A stretch of 64,000 nt of DNA from Alphaproteobacteria bacterium (GTDB taxonomy: Bacteria > Pseudomonadota > Alphaproteobacteria > Ferrovibrionales > Ferrovibrionaceae). Made by a program: the position numbers and the translations under genes. Shown here piece after piece: positions 17,256 to 25,638 of the stretch. The DNA lies in NCBI GenBank assembly GCA_017307375.1, contig JAFKFH010000012.1:62001-126000 (forward strand), written 5' to 3'. The first letter of the stretch is position 1. Each line of letters begins with the position of its first letter. The notes beneath the pieces were generated by a model, which saw only the letters and a list, made by a program, of their open reading frames with translations, searched no databases and was not told the origin of the DNA.

Positions 17256-18242
17256 ATGAAGCTGGCTAGCTTCCGCGACGGCGATCGCATCCGCATCGGC
17301 GCCGTTCATCACGACGACACGAAGATCTTCGATCTGGCCGCCGCCGCCGATCGCGACGGCCGCGCGGAACCGGCCTTTGCCGCGATGCTGAACCTGATCG
17401 AGGCCGGGCCGGCGGCGCTGGATCGTGCCCGCGACCTGCTGGCGCGGCTGGGCGGCGATGCCGCCCTCAACCGGGCGGTCGCCGACACGGCGCTGCTGTC
17501 GCCGGTGCCGGTGCCCCCGCAGGTCCGCGACTTCTCGGTCTTTTCCGGCCACATCAAGCAATCGCCGGCCGGCATGCAGAAGCTTGCGGCACGCGCCCGC
17601 GGCGACGAGGCCGCGATCCCCGGGATCAAGCCGCTGGCGGAAGTGCCCCCGGTCTATGCCCAGCAGCCGATCTACTACATCACCAACCGCTTCTCGGTCG
17701 TCGGCACCAATACCGAGGTGACCTGGCCGCGCTATTCCAAGGTGATGGATTTCGAACTGGAGTTCGGCATCTTCATCGGCCGGGGCGGCAAGAACATTCC
17801 GGCCGACAAGGCACGCGACCACATCTTCGGCTTTGCCATCATGAACGACTTTTCGGCCCGCGACGCCCAGATGGTCGAAATGCAGGGCATGCTGGGGCCG
17901 GCCAAGGGCAAGTCGTTCGACGCCGGCAATGTCATCGGCCCCTGGATCGTCACTGCGGACGAGATCCCCGATCCCTACAGCCTGAAGATGAAGGCAACGA
18001 TCTCGGGCGAGGTCTGGGCCGAAGGCACGTCCGCCGGCATGCTGCATTCGTTCGAGGACATGATCGCCTTCGTCACCCGCGACGAAACGATCTACCCCGG
18101 CGAATTCTTCGGTTCGGGTACGATGGGCAATGGCTGCGGGCTGGAGCAGGACCGCTTCCTGCGTCACGGCGACGTGGTCGAACTGACCGTCGAGAAAATC
18201 GGCACCCTGCGCAATACCGTCGTCCGTCAGGACGTGGGCTAA
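17256..18242 (+). CDS. Fumarylacetoacetate hydrolase family protein
   Basis: A 328-residue enzyme of the FAH superfamily. The N-terminal lid region is followed by the catalytic beta-roll with metal ligands in MDFELEFGIFIG (about residues 165-176) and FAIMNDFSARDAQ (about 192-204), then GKSFDAGNVIGPW and GSGTMGNGCGLE near 290. Members hydrolyse C-C bonds of acylpyruvates or isomerise and decarboxylate oxo-acids. The genomic link to acetoacetyl-CoA synthetase across the shared promoter suggests that acetoacetate may be a product (inference). It is 21 bases upstream of the cyclase gene. Confidence 0.9.
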   Translation: MKLASFRDGDRIRIGAVHHDDTKIFDLAAAADRDGRAEPAFAAMLNLIEAGPAALDRARDLLARLGGDAALNRAVADTALLSPVPVPPQVRDFSVFSGHIKQSPAGMQKLAARARGDEAAIPGIKPLAEVPPVYAQQPIYYITNRFSVVGTNTEVTWPRYSKVMDFELEFGIFIGRGGKNIPADKARDHIFGFAIMNDFSARDAQMVEMQGMLGPAKGKSFDAGNVIGPWIVTADEIPDPYSLKMKATISGEVWAEGTSAGMLHSFEDMIAFVTRDETIYPGEFFGSGTMGNGCGLEQDRFLRHGDVVELTVEKIGTLRNTVVRQDVG

Positions 18243-18263
18243 GTCATTCGGGAGGAAACAGCC

Positions 18264-19040
18264 ATGCCCCGCCGCCTCGTCGACATTTCGATGCATCTGG
18301 AAAACGACGTCATCTCGGACCCGCCGGGTTTCGGCCCCAAGATCGAGTACCACACCCACAAGAACACGGCGGCCGAGGTCGTCAAGTTCTTCCCCGGCCT
18401 GCAGGAGAACGACCTGCCGGACGCCGAGGGCTGGGCGGTCGAACAGGTGTCGCTCAACACCCATAACGGCACCCATCTCGACGCGCCCTATCACTTCCAT
18501 TCGACGATGAACAAGGGCGAGCGCGCGATCACCATCGACGAAGTGCCGCTCGACTGGTGCCTGCAACCCGGCGTCAAGCTGGACTTCCGCGCCCTGCCCG
18601 ACGGCTATGTCGTGACGCCGGAGGATGTCGAGGCCGAGTTGAAGCGGATCGGGCACGAACTGAAGCCGCTGGAGATCGTCGTGGTCAACACCCGCGCCGG
18701 CTCGGCCTACGCCAAACCCGACTACGTGTCGGCCGGCTGCGGCATGGGCTACGAGGCGACGATGTACCTGCTGGAACGCGGCGTGCGGCTCACCGGCACC
18801 GACGCCTGGTCGTGGGATGCGCCGTTCGTGCATACCGCCAAGAAGTTCGCCGAGAGCCGCGACGCCAAGCTGATCTGGGAAGGCCACAAGGCCGGCCGCG
18901 ACATCGGTTACTGCCATCTGGAAAAGCTGCATAACCTCGAAGCCCTGCCGGGCGACGGCTTCACCATCGCCTGCTTCCCCGTCAAGATCCGCGGCGCCTC
19001 GGCCGGCTGGACCCGCGCCGTCGCGATCTTCGACGAATAA
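18264..19040 (+). CDS. Cyclase family protein (kynurenine formamidase/isatin hydrolase fold)
   Basis: A 258-residue metal-dependent hydrolase. The metal-binding motif THNGTHLDAPYHF (about residues 71-83) is the hallmark of the cyclase family, with later conserved GTDAWSWD near 177. Characterised relatives open isatin or N-formylkynurenine. It is the second gene of the operon begun by the FAH-type enzyme and is followed by a strong terminator. Together with the cupin it may perform ring- or amide-opening steps upstream of the FAH step. A GGGAGGAAA ribosome-binding site precedes the ATG. Confidence 0.88.
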   Translation: MPRRLVDISMHLENDVISDPPGFGPKIEYHTHKNTAAEVVKFFPGLQENDLPDAEGWAVEQVSLNTHNGTHLDAPYHFHSTMNKGERAITIDEVPLDWCLQPGVKLDFRALPDGYVVTPEDVEAELKRIGHELKPLEIVVVNTRAGSAYAKPDYVSAGCGMGYEATMYLLERGVRLTGTDAWSWDAPFVHTAKKFAESRDAKLIWEGHKAGRDIGYCHLEKLHNLEALPGDGFTIACFPVKIRGASAGWTRAVAIFDE

Positions 19041-19062
19041 TCTGTCCGGCGGACTGGCGCAG

Positions 19063-19105
19063 GGGCGGCGGCAGGGGTAAACCTGCCGCCGCCCTTTTTG
19101 TTTTT
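19063..19105 (+). terminator. Rho-independent terminator after the cyclase gene
   Basis: A 13-bp perfect stem (19063-19075 with 19082-19094, GGGCGGCGGCAGG/CCTGCCGCCGCCC) with a 6-base loop is followed by TTTTTGTTTTT (19095-19105). It lies 22 bases after the cyclase stop and just before the Gfo/Idh gene, separating the two catabolic islands. Confidence 0.92.
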
Positions 19106-19117
19106 CGAGGAACCGCC

Positions 19118-20107
19118 ATGGCCCCCGTCTCGCTCAGCATCATCGGCTACGGCATCATGGGCGAGCGGCTGTTGCGCGCCGCCCTCGACCACGACCCCGC
19201 CGTCGTCACCGTCGCCGGCGTCTGGGACCCCTCGCCCACCGCGATGGCGCGGCTGCGGGAAGGCCTGCCCCAGGTCCGGCACTTCGCCACGCCCGACGAG
19301 GCGGTCGCGGCCTGCGACTGCCTTTACGTCGCCTCGCCGCCGTCAAGCCATCTCGATCATGCCGAGCGCGGCTTTGCCGCGGGCAAGGCCGTGTTCTGCG
19401 AAAAGCCGCTGTCGGTCGATGTCGCCGCCGCCCGGTCCTTCGCCGCCGGGGTTGCCGCCCGCAAGGAGCGCGCCGCGGTGAACTTTCCCTTCACCTCGTC
19501 GTTTGCCGTCGACCAGCTGCGCCAGTGGATGACCGACGGCACGGTCGGGACCCCGCAGGCCGTCGATATCGAGATCGCCTTCGCCGGCTGGCCGCGCCCC
19601 TGGCAGGTCGATGCGGCAGCCTGGCTCGATGCCACGCCGCAAGGGGGCTTCACCCGCGAGGTGGTTTCCCACTTCCTGTTTCTGACCGGCCGGCTGCTCG
19701 GCCCCCTCGCCCTCGGCCGGCACGCGGTGTCCTATCCCGAGGCGGGCAAGTCGGAACGCACGATCACGGCCGACCTGACGGCCGCCAGCCTGCCGATCCG
19801 CCTTGCCGGCAGCGTCGGCACCACGGACAAGCCCGACCACAACCTCTGGGTCATCGAGGGATCCGCGGGCGCCGTGCGCCTGCGCGACTGGGCGATCGCC
19901 GAACGGCGCATGCCCGACGGCCGCTGGCAGGAAGCCCCCGACGCCATGCCGAACGAAAAGGCCCGGCCGCTGGTGCTGCGCCGCCAGCTCGACCAGGTCG
20001 TCTCACTGACCCGCGGCGAGCCGCAGAAGCTCGCTTCGATCGGCGAGGCGCTGGCCGTCCAGGAAATCGTCGAGACGATCCTGAAGGGCCAGCACGGCGT
20101 CAGTTGA
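19118..20107 (+). CDS. Gfo/Idh/MocA-family oxidoreductase
   Basis: A 329-residue NAD(P)-dependent sugar dehydrogenase. The Rossmann motif is [12 protein letters not shown] near residue 8, and the CEKPLSVDV block near 93 contains the family Glu-Lys-Pro. The C-terminal alpha/beta domain starts near residue 120. It likely oxidises a sugar or sugar acid feeding the adjacent dehydratase. The gene follows the terminator closely, so its promoter must lie within that short gap or upstream transcription leaks through. Its last 8 bases overlap the 3' end of the converging IlvD/Edd gene. Confidence 0.85.
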   Translation: MAPVSLSIIGYGIMGERLLRAALDHDPAVVTVAGVWDPSPTAMARLREGLPQVRHFATPDEAVAACDCLYVASPPSSHLDHAERGFAAGKAVFCEKPLSVDVAAARSFAAGVAARKERAAVNFPFTSSFAVDQLRQWMTDGTVGTPQAVDIEIAFAGWPRPWQVDAAAWLDATPQGGFTREVVSHFLFLTGRLLGPLALGRHAVSYPEAGKSERTITADLTAASLPIRLAGSVGTTDKPDHNLWVIEGSAGAVRLRDWAIAERRMPDGRWQEAPDAMPNEKARPLVLRRQLDQVVSLTRGEPQKLASIGEALAVQEIVETILKGQHGVS

Positions 20108-21824
20108 TCTCGGGTTCCGGCACCGGCTCGGCCGTGCGGTGCAGGAAGTCGAAGTCGCAGCCTTCGTCGGCCTGGGTGACGTGGCTGGCAAACATCTGGC
20201 CATAGCCGCGCGAATAGATCACCGGCGGCTGAACCCAGGCGGCGCGGCGGCGGGCCAGTTCGTCTTCCGGCACCAGCAGGTCGAGGCGCCGGGCCTCGAC
20301 GTCCAGCGAGATCAGGTCGCCGTCCTGGACCAGGGCCAGCGGCCCGCCGACATGGCTTTCGGGCGCGACGTGCAGCACGCAGGTGCCGTAGCTGGTGCCG
20401 CTCATCCGCGCGTCCGAGATGCGCACGAGATCGCGAACGCCCTGCTCCAGCAGCTGCCTGGGCAGCGGCAGCATGCCGCTTTCCGGCATGCCGGGGCCGC
20501 CGAGCGGGCCTGACTGGCGCAGCACCATCACCGTATCCTTGGTGAACGGCAGCGCGGGATCGTCCAGGCGATTCTTCAGGTCCTTGTAGTCGTTGAAGAC
20601 GATGGCCGGTCCGGTATGGCGCAACAGATGCTCGGAGGCCGCCGCATGCTTGATGACGGCACCGTTCGGGGCCAGGCTGCCGCGCAGGATCGCCAGCCCA
20701 CCCTCGGCCTTCACCGGCTTGTCCAGCGGACGGATGACTTCATCCTCGAACACCTCGGCGCCTTCGAGATTCCGGCCGAGCGACCGGCCGTTGACCGTGG
20801 CACAGCCGAGGTCGAGCAGCGGCCCGAGACGGCCGAGCAAGGCACGCGAGCCGCCGGCGTAATAAAGGTCCTCCATCAGATAGCGGCCGGCCGGGCGCAG
20901 ATCGGCGATCAGCGGCGTACCGCGGGCGGCGGCATCGAAACGGTCGAGATCGACCTTGATGCCGAGGCGGCCGGCCATGGCGACCAGATGGATGATCGCG
21001 TTGGTCGACCCGCCGCAGGCCATCAGGGTGACGATGGCGTTCTGGAACGAGGCGTCGGTGACCAGGGTCGACGGCTTGCGGTCCTGCCATACCATCTCGA
21101 CGATCTGACGGCCGGACTCGGTGGCCAGCCGCGAATGCGCGCTGTCGGCCGCCGGAATCGCGGCGGCCCCCGGCAGGGTCATGCCGAGCACCTCGGCGAT
21201 CAGCGCCATCGTCGACGCGGTACCCATCGTCATGCAGGTGCCGAACGAGCGGGCGATCCCGTCCTCGATCTCGCCCCAGGCGGTTTCGTTCAGCGTACCC
21301 GCGCGCTTCTCGGCCCAGTATTTCCACACGTCCGAGCCCGAACCGAGCACGTCCTTGCGCCAATGGCCGCGCAGCATCGGACCGGCAGGCACGAAGATCG
21401 CCGGCAGATCCATGCTGAAGGCACCCATCAGCATGGCCGGCACGGTCTTGTCGCAGCCGCCGAGCAGCACGATGCCGTCGACCGGATTCGAGCGCGCCAG
21501 TTCCTCGACCTCCATGGCCAGGAAATTGCGATAGAGCATCGTCGTCGGCTTCATCAGCGTCTCGCCCAGCGACATCGCCGGGATCTCCATCGGAAAGCCG
21601 CCGGCCTGCCAGACGCCGCGCTTCACCTCCTCGGCACGGGTACGGAAATGCGCATGGCAGGGATTGGCTTCCGACCAGGTGTTGATGATGCCGATCACCG
21701 GCTTGCCGGCATAATCCTCGGCGGCATAGCCCATCTGCTTGGTACGCGAGCGATGGCCGAACGAGCGCAAATCCTCGACGCCGTACCAACGGTGGCTGCG
21801 CAGCGTTTCGGGTCGCTTGGACAT
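20100..21824 (-). CDS. IlvD/Edd-family sugar-acid dehydratase (L-arabinonate dehydratase-like)
   Basis: A 574-residue iron-sulfur dehydratase. Three conserved cysteines that bind the cluster are visible: C56 (NPCHAHF), C124 (LGGCDKT) and C197 (GTCMTMG). The N-terminal block (SHRWYG, then NTWSEANPC) resembles aldonate dehydratases more than branched-chain dihydroxyacid dehydratase. It would remove water from an aldonate or aldarate to give a 2-keto-3-deoxy acid. I start at ATG 21824 with a GGGGAGGAAA ribosome-binding site, 9 codons inside the longest frame. It is divergent from a DHDPS-superfamily gene that could process its product. Confidence 0.85.
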   Translation of the reverse strand: MSKRPETLRSHRWYGVEDLRSFGHRSRTKQMGYAAEDYAGKPVIGIINTWSEANPCHAHFRTRAEEVKRGVWQAGGFPMEIPAMSLGETLMKPTTMLYRNFLAMEVEELARSNPVDGIVLLGGCDKTVPAMLMGAFSMDLPAIFVPAGPMLRGHWRKDVLGSGSDVWKYWAEKRAGTLNETAWGEIEDGIARSFGTCMTMGTASTMALIAEVLGMTLPGAAAIPAADSAHSRLATESGRQIVEMVWQDRKPSTLVTDASFQNAIVTLMACGGSTNAIIHLVAMAGRLGIKVDLDRFDAAARGTPLIADLRPAGRYLMEDLYYAGGSRALLGRLGPLLDLGCATVNGRSLGRNLEGAEVFEDEVIRPLDKPVKAEGGLAILRGSLAPNGAVIKHAAASEHLLRHTGPAIVFNDYKDLKNRLDDPALPFTKDTVMVLRQSGPLGGPGMPESGMLPLPRQLLEQGVRDLVRISDARMSGTSYGTCVLHVAPESHVGGPLALVQDGDLISLDVEARRLDLLVPEDELARRRAAWVQPPVIYSRGYGQMFASHVTQADEGCDFDFLHRTAEPVPEPEIN

Positions 21825-21852
21825 TGGGTTTCCTCCCCTCGGGTCACTCATG

Positions 21853-21905
21853 CTGTCTTACAACATTACATTCTGATTGACAAGCTGGCGGCCTGCCCAT
21901 AGTTT
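21853..21905. promoter_or_regulatory. Back-to-back promoters with operator-like site
   Basis: Plus strand: TTGACA (21877-21882), 17-bp spacer, TAGTTT (21900-21905), about 31 bases before the DHDPS-family ATG. Minus strand: TTGTCA (complement of 21878-21883), 17-bp spacer, TAAGAC (complement of 21855-21860), driving the dehydratase. The two -35 boxes overlap. CTGTCTTACAA (21853-21863) overlaps the minus-strand -10 and matches the TTGT-N3-ACAA operator of FCD-type GntR regulators with one mismatch. Confidence 0.6.
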
Positions 21906-21936
21906 CGGCAGCATCAGAGCACGAAGGTCCCCGCCG

Positions 21937-22851
21937 ATGAAGACGTCAGCCGTCACCCCAGCCGATTTCTCCGCCTCCGTCTTCTCGGTGCCGCCGCTGG
22001 CGCGCCGGGCCGACCTGTCGCTCGATTTCGAGGCGAACCGCAAGCTGATCCGCCATATCGAGGCCGGCGGGGTTCACCACCTGCTCTATGGTGGCAACGC
22101 CAATCTCTATCACATCGAGGCGGGCGAATTCGCCGACCTGCTCGGCTTCCTGGCCGAGGCGGCAAGCCCCGACAGCTGGGTGATCCCGGCAATCGGCCCC
22201 GACTACGGCAAGATGCGGGATCAGGCCCGGATCTTGCGCGACCACAAGTTTCCGACCGTTCTGACCCTGCCGATGGGCCAGGCTACCCATGAGGCGGGCG
22301 TGGCCCTCGGCCTCGCCCGCGTCGCCGAGACCTTCGGCCGGCCGCTGATGCTCTACATCAAGGGCGACGGCTATATCGCCCCGGCCGCGGTCGGCCGCCT
22401 GGTGCGAGAGGGCGCGGTCTGCGGCATCAAATACGCCATCGACCGCCGCGACCCGCGCGAGGATGCCTATCTCACGGCGCTGCTCGACCATGTCGACCGC
22501 GGGATCGTGGTCAGCGGCATGGGCGAGCGTCCGGCCGTGGCCCATCTCCAGCATTTCGGCCTCGCCGGCTTCACCTCCGGCCTCGTCTGCATCAGCCCGG
22601 CGGCAGCGCAGAAAATCCTGAAGAGCGCGCAGGCCGGCGACTTCGACGCCGCGGCCGCCCAGGCCGCCAAGTTCAAGCCGCTCGAGGATGCCCGCGAGAA
22701 GCTCGGCTTCATCCGGGTGCTGCAATCGCTGGTGCGGCTGGCCGATGTCGCCGATACCGGCCCGTTGCTGCCCTTCCTGGCCAACCTCTCGCCGGCCGAG
22801 GAAGAAACGCTGAAGCCGCTGCTGGCGACGTTCCTGGAGGCGACGCGGTAA
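21937..22851 (+). CDS. DHDPS-superfamily aldolase/dehydratase (DapA-like)
   Basis: A 304-residue class I Schiff-base TIM-barrel enzyme. K165 (CGIKYAIDR) is in the Schiff-base position and Y140 (LMLYIKG) in the proton-relay position. The usual GTTGE phosphate/carboxylate loop is replaced by GGNANLY (about 52-58), so the substrate probably differs from pyruvate plus semialdehyde. The divergent IlvD/Edd dehydratase suggests it acts on a 2-keto-3-deoxy sugar acid (inference). I start at ATG 21937; an upstream in-frame codon would overlap the promoter. Confidence 0.8.
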   Translation: MKTSAVTPADFSASVFSVPPLARRADLSLDFEANRKLIRHIEAGGVHHLLYGGNANLYHIEAGEFADLLGFLAEAASPDSWVIPAIGPDYGKMRDQARILRDHKFPTVLTLPMGQATHEAGVALGLARVAETFGRPLMLYIKGDGYIAPAAVGRLVREGAVCGIKYAIDRRDPREDAYLTALLDHVDRGIVVSGMGERPAVAHLQHFGLAGFTSGLVCISPAAAQKILKSAQAGDFDAAAAQAAKFKPLEDAREKLGFIRVLQSLVRLADVADTGPLLPFLANLSPAEEETLKPLLATFLEATR

Positions 22852-22884
22852 GACGCCGACCGTCGCCGCCGGGCCGACGATATT

Positions 22885-23005
22885 CCCATGATCGTCAGCC
22901 CGGACTGAGCGAAGCGGCGATCCGGGATCCAGGACCAGCTACGCGCAACGCTCCTCCGGATTCCGGCTTGCGCCGGAATGACGATGGCCTGATGACGATG
23001 GCCTG
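22885..23005. repeat. REP-like intergenic palindromic element with 14-bp tandem duplication
   Basis: The gap between two converging genes carries a hairpin (ATTCCGGC 22960-22967, loop TTGC, GCCGGAAT 22972-22979) of the kind widely dispersed in alphaproteobacterial intergenic regions, whose reverse translation reads as the familiar IPAQAGI string. It is followed by a perfect tandem duplication of ATGACGATGGCCTG (22978-22991 and 22992-23005). Some tools may call a spurious protein here. It probably acts as a transcription end or structural repeat. Confidence 0.6.
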
Positions 23006-23029
23006 CTTGCCTCGGCCCGGGCGAAATGC

Positions 23030-23911
23030 CTAGCCCTTGAAGCGCGGTTCCTCCAGCCCCTGCACGCCGGCATCGACGGCAAACAGGCCGCCGGCCTGGG
23101 GCTGGTTCGACCGGTCGACGCCGTCGCCGATTGAGGTGACGTAGATCGTGCGCAGGTCGGCGCCGCCGAAAGCCGGCATGCTCGGTTTCTGGACCGGTAC
23201 CGCGATGCGCCGATCGATCTTGCCGGCCGGGGTGAACCGGACCAGTTCCCATCCGTCCGCCGCAGCCATCCAGTAGCAACCGTCGGCATCGACCGCCGCG
23301 CCGTCGGGCCGACCCGGCATGCCGTTGGTGTCGACGAAAACCCGGCGGTTGTCGATGCGGCCTTCCGCCAGATCGAAATCGAACGCCCAGATGGTGCGGA
23401 CGGCGACATTGGAATCGGACAGGTAGAGGATCTTGTCGTCCGGCGAGAAGGCCAGGCCGTTCGAGACGATGAGATCGGGCACCATCGCGGTGACCGCGCC
23501 ATCGAGCCCCAGCCGGTAGAGCGTGCCCTCGGCCTGCGGCGGCCGCGGCGGGTCATGCATCGTGCCCGCCCAGAAGCGCCCGGCGCGGTCGCAGCGGCCG
23601 TCGTTCATCCGGTTGCCGGGCTTGCCCACCTCGGCGACGGCAAGCAGCGTCGTCGCCCCGCCATGCCGGTCGAAGCGATAGAACCCGTCGGCCATCGCCA
23701 GCACCACCCCGCCCGCCTCGGTCAGGCCGAGGCAGCCGGGCGGCCCTGGCACCTTCCAGGCCTCGTTGCGGCCCGACGAGGGATCGAAGCGGTTGACCTT
23801 GCGCCCCTTGATGTCGACCCACCACAACACGCGCTCGCGCCCGCACCAGACCGGCGACTCGCCGATCAGGGCCCGGGCGTCCAGGACACATTCGACCTTC
23901 GGATCGGCCAT
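23030..23911 (-). CDS. SMP-30/gluconolactonase family lactonase
   Basis: A 293-residue six-bladed beta-propeller lactonase. A metal-binding Glu is in GESPVW near residue 18, GNRMNDGRCDRAGRFWAGTM (about 94-113) holds conserved Asn/Asp ligands, and SNGLAFSPDDKILYLSDS (about 150-167) the catalytic region. It hydrolyses sugar-acid lactones, which is exactly the product type of the nearby uronate dehydrogenase. It starts 1 base after the stop of the FadR-type regulator gene, so the two are co-transcribed. Confidence 0.87.
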   Translation of the reverse strand: MADPKVECVLDARALIGESPVWCGRERVLWWVDIKGRKVNRFDPSSGRNEAWKVPGPPGCLGLTEAGGVVLAMADGFYRFDRHGGATTLLAVAEVGKPGNRMNDGRCDRAGRFWAGTMHDPPRPPQAEGTLYRLGLDGAVTAMVPDLIVSNGLAFSPDDKILYLSDSNVAVRTIWAFDFDLAEGRIDNRRVFVDTNGMPGRPDGAAVDADGCYWMAAADGWELVRFTPAGKIDRRIAVPVQKPSMPAFGGADLRTIYVTSIGDGVDRSNQPQAGGLFAVDAGVQGLEEPRFKG

Positions 23912-23912
23912 C

Positions 23913-24662
23913 TCAGGGTTCCATGCTGTCGGTCAGCACGCGGGCGCGCGCGTTCTCGATATGGTTGCGCATTGCCGCACGCGCGGCATCGGCATCCTCG
24001 GACTTGATCGCGGCGACGACCTCGTGATGTTCGGCCTGCACCTTGCGCATGCGCGCGATCGACCGCTTCAGCGACAGCGACCGGGCGACATGCATGCCCT
24101 GGATCGCCTGGCCGGCCACGGCGCGCAGGCTGGTCTCGAAGATCTTGTTGCGGGTGGCCTGGGCGATCGCCATGTGGAAGCGGACATCCGCCTCGGAACC
24201 GACCTCGCCCGCCTCGATCACCCGGTCGAGTTCGGCCAGCGCGGCCTCGATGCGCGCGACGTCGTCGTCGGTCCGCCGCAAGGCGGCCAGCGCCGCCGCC
24301 TCGCCCTCCAGCGCGATCCGGAACTCGAAGCAGCGCATCAGGTCGGCGATCGAGCCGACCGGGGCGATCGTCGTCAGGTCCTGGCTGGGCCGGCGCTGGA
24401 CATAGGTACCCGACCCCTGGCGCGATACCACCATGCCGTCGGCCTGCAGCCGCGACAGCGCCTCGCGCACCACCGGTCGCGACACGCCGAACTCCTCGCA
24501 GAGCCGGGCTTCCGACGGCAGACGCTCGCCCTCGGCCAGTTCGCCGGCGACGATGCGATGCAAGATGCGTTCGTAGAGCTGATCGCCGAGGCGCTGCGCG
24601 CGCACGGCGGTCTGCGGCGCGCGCGGGGTAGCTGGGGTTGCCCTGTTCGATGCGGGTTTCAT
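23913..24662 (-). CDS. FadR-subfamily GntR regulator
   Basis: A 249-residue repressor with an N-terminal winged helix (about residues 25-90; LCEEFGVSRPVVREALSRLQADGMV) and a C-terminal FCD domain (about 100-235) with the acidic/His ligand residues (EADVRFHMAIAQATRN). I start at ATG 24662 (MKPASN). It is divergent from uronate dehydrogenase and co-directional with the lactonase, and a TTGT-N3-GCAA site lies in the shared promoter. It probably senses a uronate or aldarate and represses this island (inference). Confidence 0.88.
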   Translation of the reverse strand: MKPASNRATPATPRAPQTAVRAQRLGDQLYERILHRIVAGELAEGERLPSEARLCEEFGVSRPVVREALSRLQADGMVVSRQGSGTYVQRRPSQDLTTIAPVGSIADLMRCFEFRIALEGEAAALAALRRTDDDVARIEAALAELDRVIEAGEVGSEADVRFHMAIAQATRNKIFETSLRAVAGQAIQGMHVARSLSLKRSIARMRKVQAEHHEVVAAIKSEDADAARAAMRNHIENARARVLTDSMEP

Positions 24663-24715
24663 GGCAACCGAATTATAGGCCGCGGCCACCCGCTCCGCAA
24701 AGCAATCTTCTCGAT

Positions 24716-24739
24716 TTGTCTGGCAAGTTTACCTAAGAT
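24716..24739. promoter_or_regulatory. Operator-like site and -10 between regulator and udh
   Basis: TTGTCTGGCAA at 24716-24726 matches the FCD/GntR consensus TTGT-N3-ACAA with one mismatch and is followed by GTTTAC, a context shared with the site before dctP. A TAAGAT -10-like hexamer for the plus strand is at 24734-24739, so a bound repressor would block uronate dehydrogenase transcription. Confidence 0.5.
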
Positions 24740-24782
24740 TGCCGATCAACAATCACCACGCCCGCAGGAGGCATTTCGTCCC

Positions 24783-25583
24783 ATGTCCGATATCAAACCG
24801 CTGCTGCTCACCGGTGCCGCCGGCGCGCTGGGCCGCTGGCTGCGCCCCCGGCTGATCAAGCGCTACGGCCGGCTGATCTCGTCCGACATCGTCGACGGCG
24901 GCCCGGCGCTGAAGAACGAGGAATTCGTCATCTGCGACCTGGCCGACGGCGTGGCGGTCGAGCGGCTGGTCGACAAGGCATCGGCCATCCTGCATTTCGG
25001 CGGCGTCTCGGTCGAGGCGCCGTTCATGAAGATCATGCACGCCAATATCCAGGGGTGCTACAACGTGTTCGAGGCCGCGCGGCTGCAGGGCAAGAAGCGC
25101 ATCGTCTATGCCTCGTCCAACCATGTGATCGGCTTCCACGAAACGACGACGCGGCTCGATGCCAATTCGCCGATGAAACCCGATACCTATTACGGCGTGT
25201 CGAAGGCGTTCGGCGAGAACCTCGCCAGCCTGTATGCCGACAAGCACGGCATGGACATCGCGTCCCTGCGCATCGGCACCTCGATCGCCGAACCGACCGA
25301 TCCGCGCCATCTGTCGACCTGGCTGGCCCGCGAAGATCTGCTCGAGCTGATCGATGCCTGCCTGAAGGCCGACAAGCTCGGCCATACCGTGATGTACGGC
25401 GCTTCGGCCAATACCCGCGGCTGGTGGGACAACGGCCTGGCGCCGCATGTCGATTACAAGCCGAAAAAGAATGCCGAACAGTTCGCCGACAAACTGCTGC
25501 CCAGGGGCGACCGCCGCAACAAGAAGGCGATCGCCGTGCGCTACCAGGGCGGCCCGTTCTGCAGCGACGGCTACGACCGCTGA
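24783..25583 (+). CDS. udh: Uronate dehydrogenase (NAD-dependent epimerase/dehydratase family)
   Basis: A 266-residue extended short-chain dehydrogenase, the normal length of bacterial uronate dehydrogenases. The nucleotide motif is LTGAAGALGRWL near residue 9; the catalytic Tyr and Lys are in YYGVSKA near 136-142. It oxidises galacturonate or glucuronate to the aldarolactone with NAD. A CAGGAGG ribosome-binding site precedes ATG 24783. The context (lactonase, KdgD, TRAP transporter) supports the oxidative uronate pathway. It is followed by a strong hairpin shared with the converging TRAP operon. Confidence 0.85.
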   Translation: MSDIKPLLLTGAAGALGRWLRPRLIKRYGRLISSDIVDGGPALKNEEFVICDLADGVAVERLVDKASAILHFGGVSVEAPFMKIMHANIQGCYNVFEAARLQGKKRIVYASSNHVIGFHETTTRLDANSPMKPDTYYGVSKAFGENLASLYADKHGMDIASLRIGTSIAEPTDPRHLSTWLAREDLLELIDACLKADKLGHTVMYGASANTRGWWDNGLAPHVDYKPKKNAEQFADKLLPRGDRRNKKAIAVRYQGGPFCSDGYDR

Positions 25584-25589
25584 AGGGAC

Positions 25590-25613
25590 GAAGGGCGCCG
25601 GAAGGCGCCCTTC
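25590..25613. terminator. Bidirectional hairpin terminator
   Basis: A perfect 10-bp stem GAAGGGCGCC/GGCGCCCTTC closed by a GGAA tetraloop lies between the udh stop and the dctM stop, 7 and 26 bases away. No long T-run follows, but the tail-to-tail location and stability indicate termination from both sides. Confidence 0.75.
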
Positions 25614-25638
25614 GCTTCTCGTCCGGCGATATCCGCGG

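Noticed and set aside
22978-23005. The 14-bp tandem copy as a possible CRISPR unit
   Set aside because: Only two adjacent copies, no spacers and no cas genes.
22726-23279. A minus-strand frame reading the IPAQAGI-type string
   Set aside because: It is a translation of the intergenic repeat plus shadows of flanking genes, not a protein.
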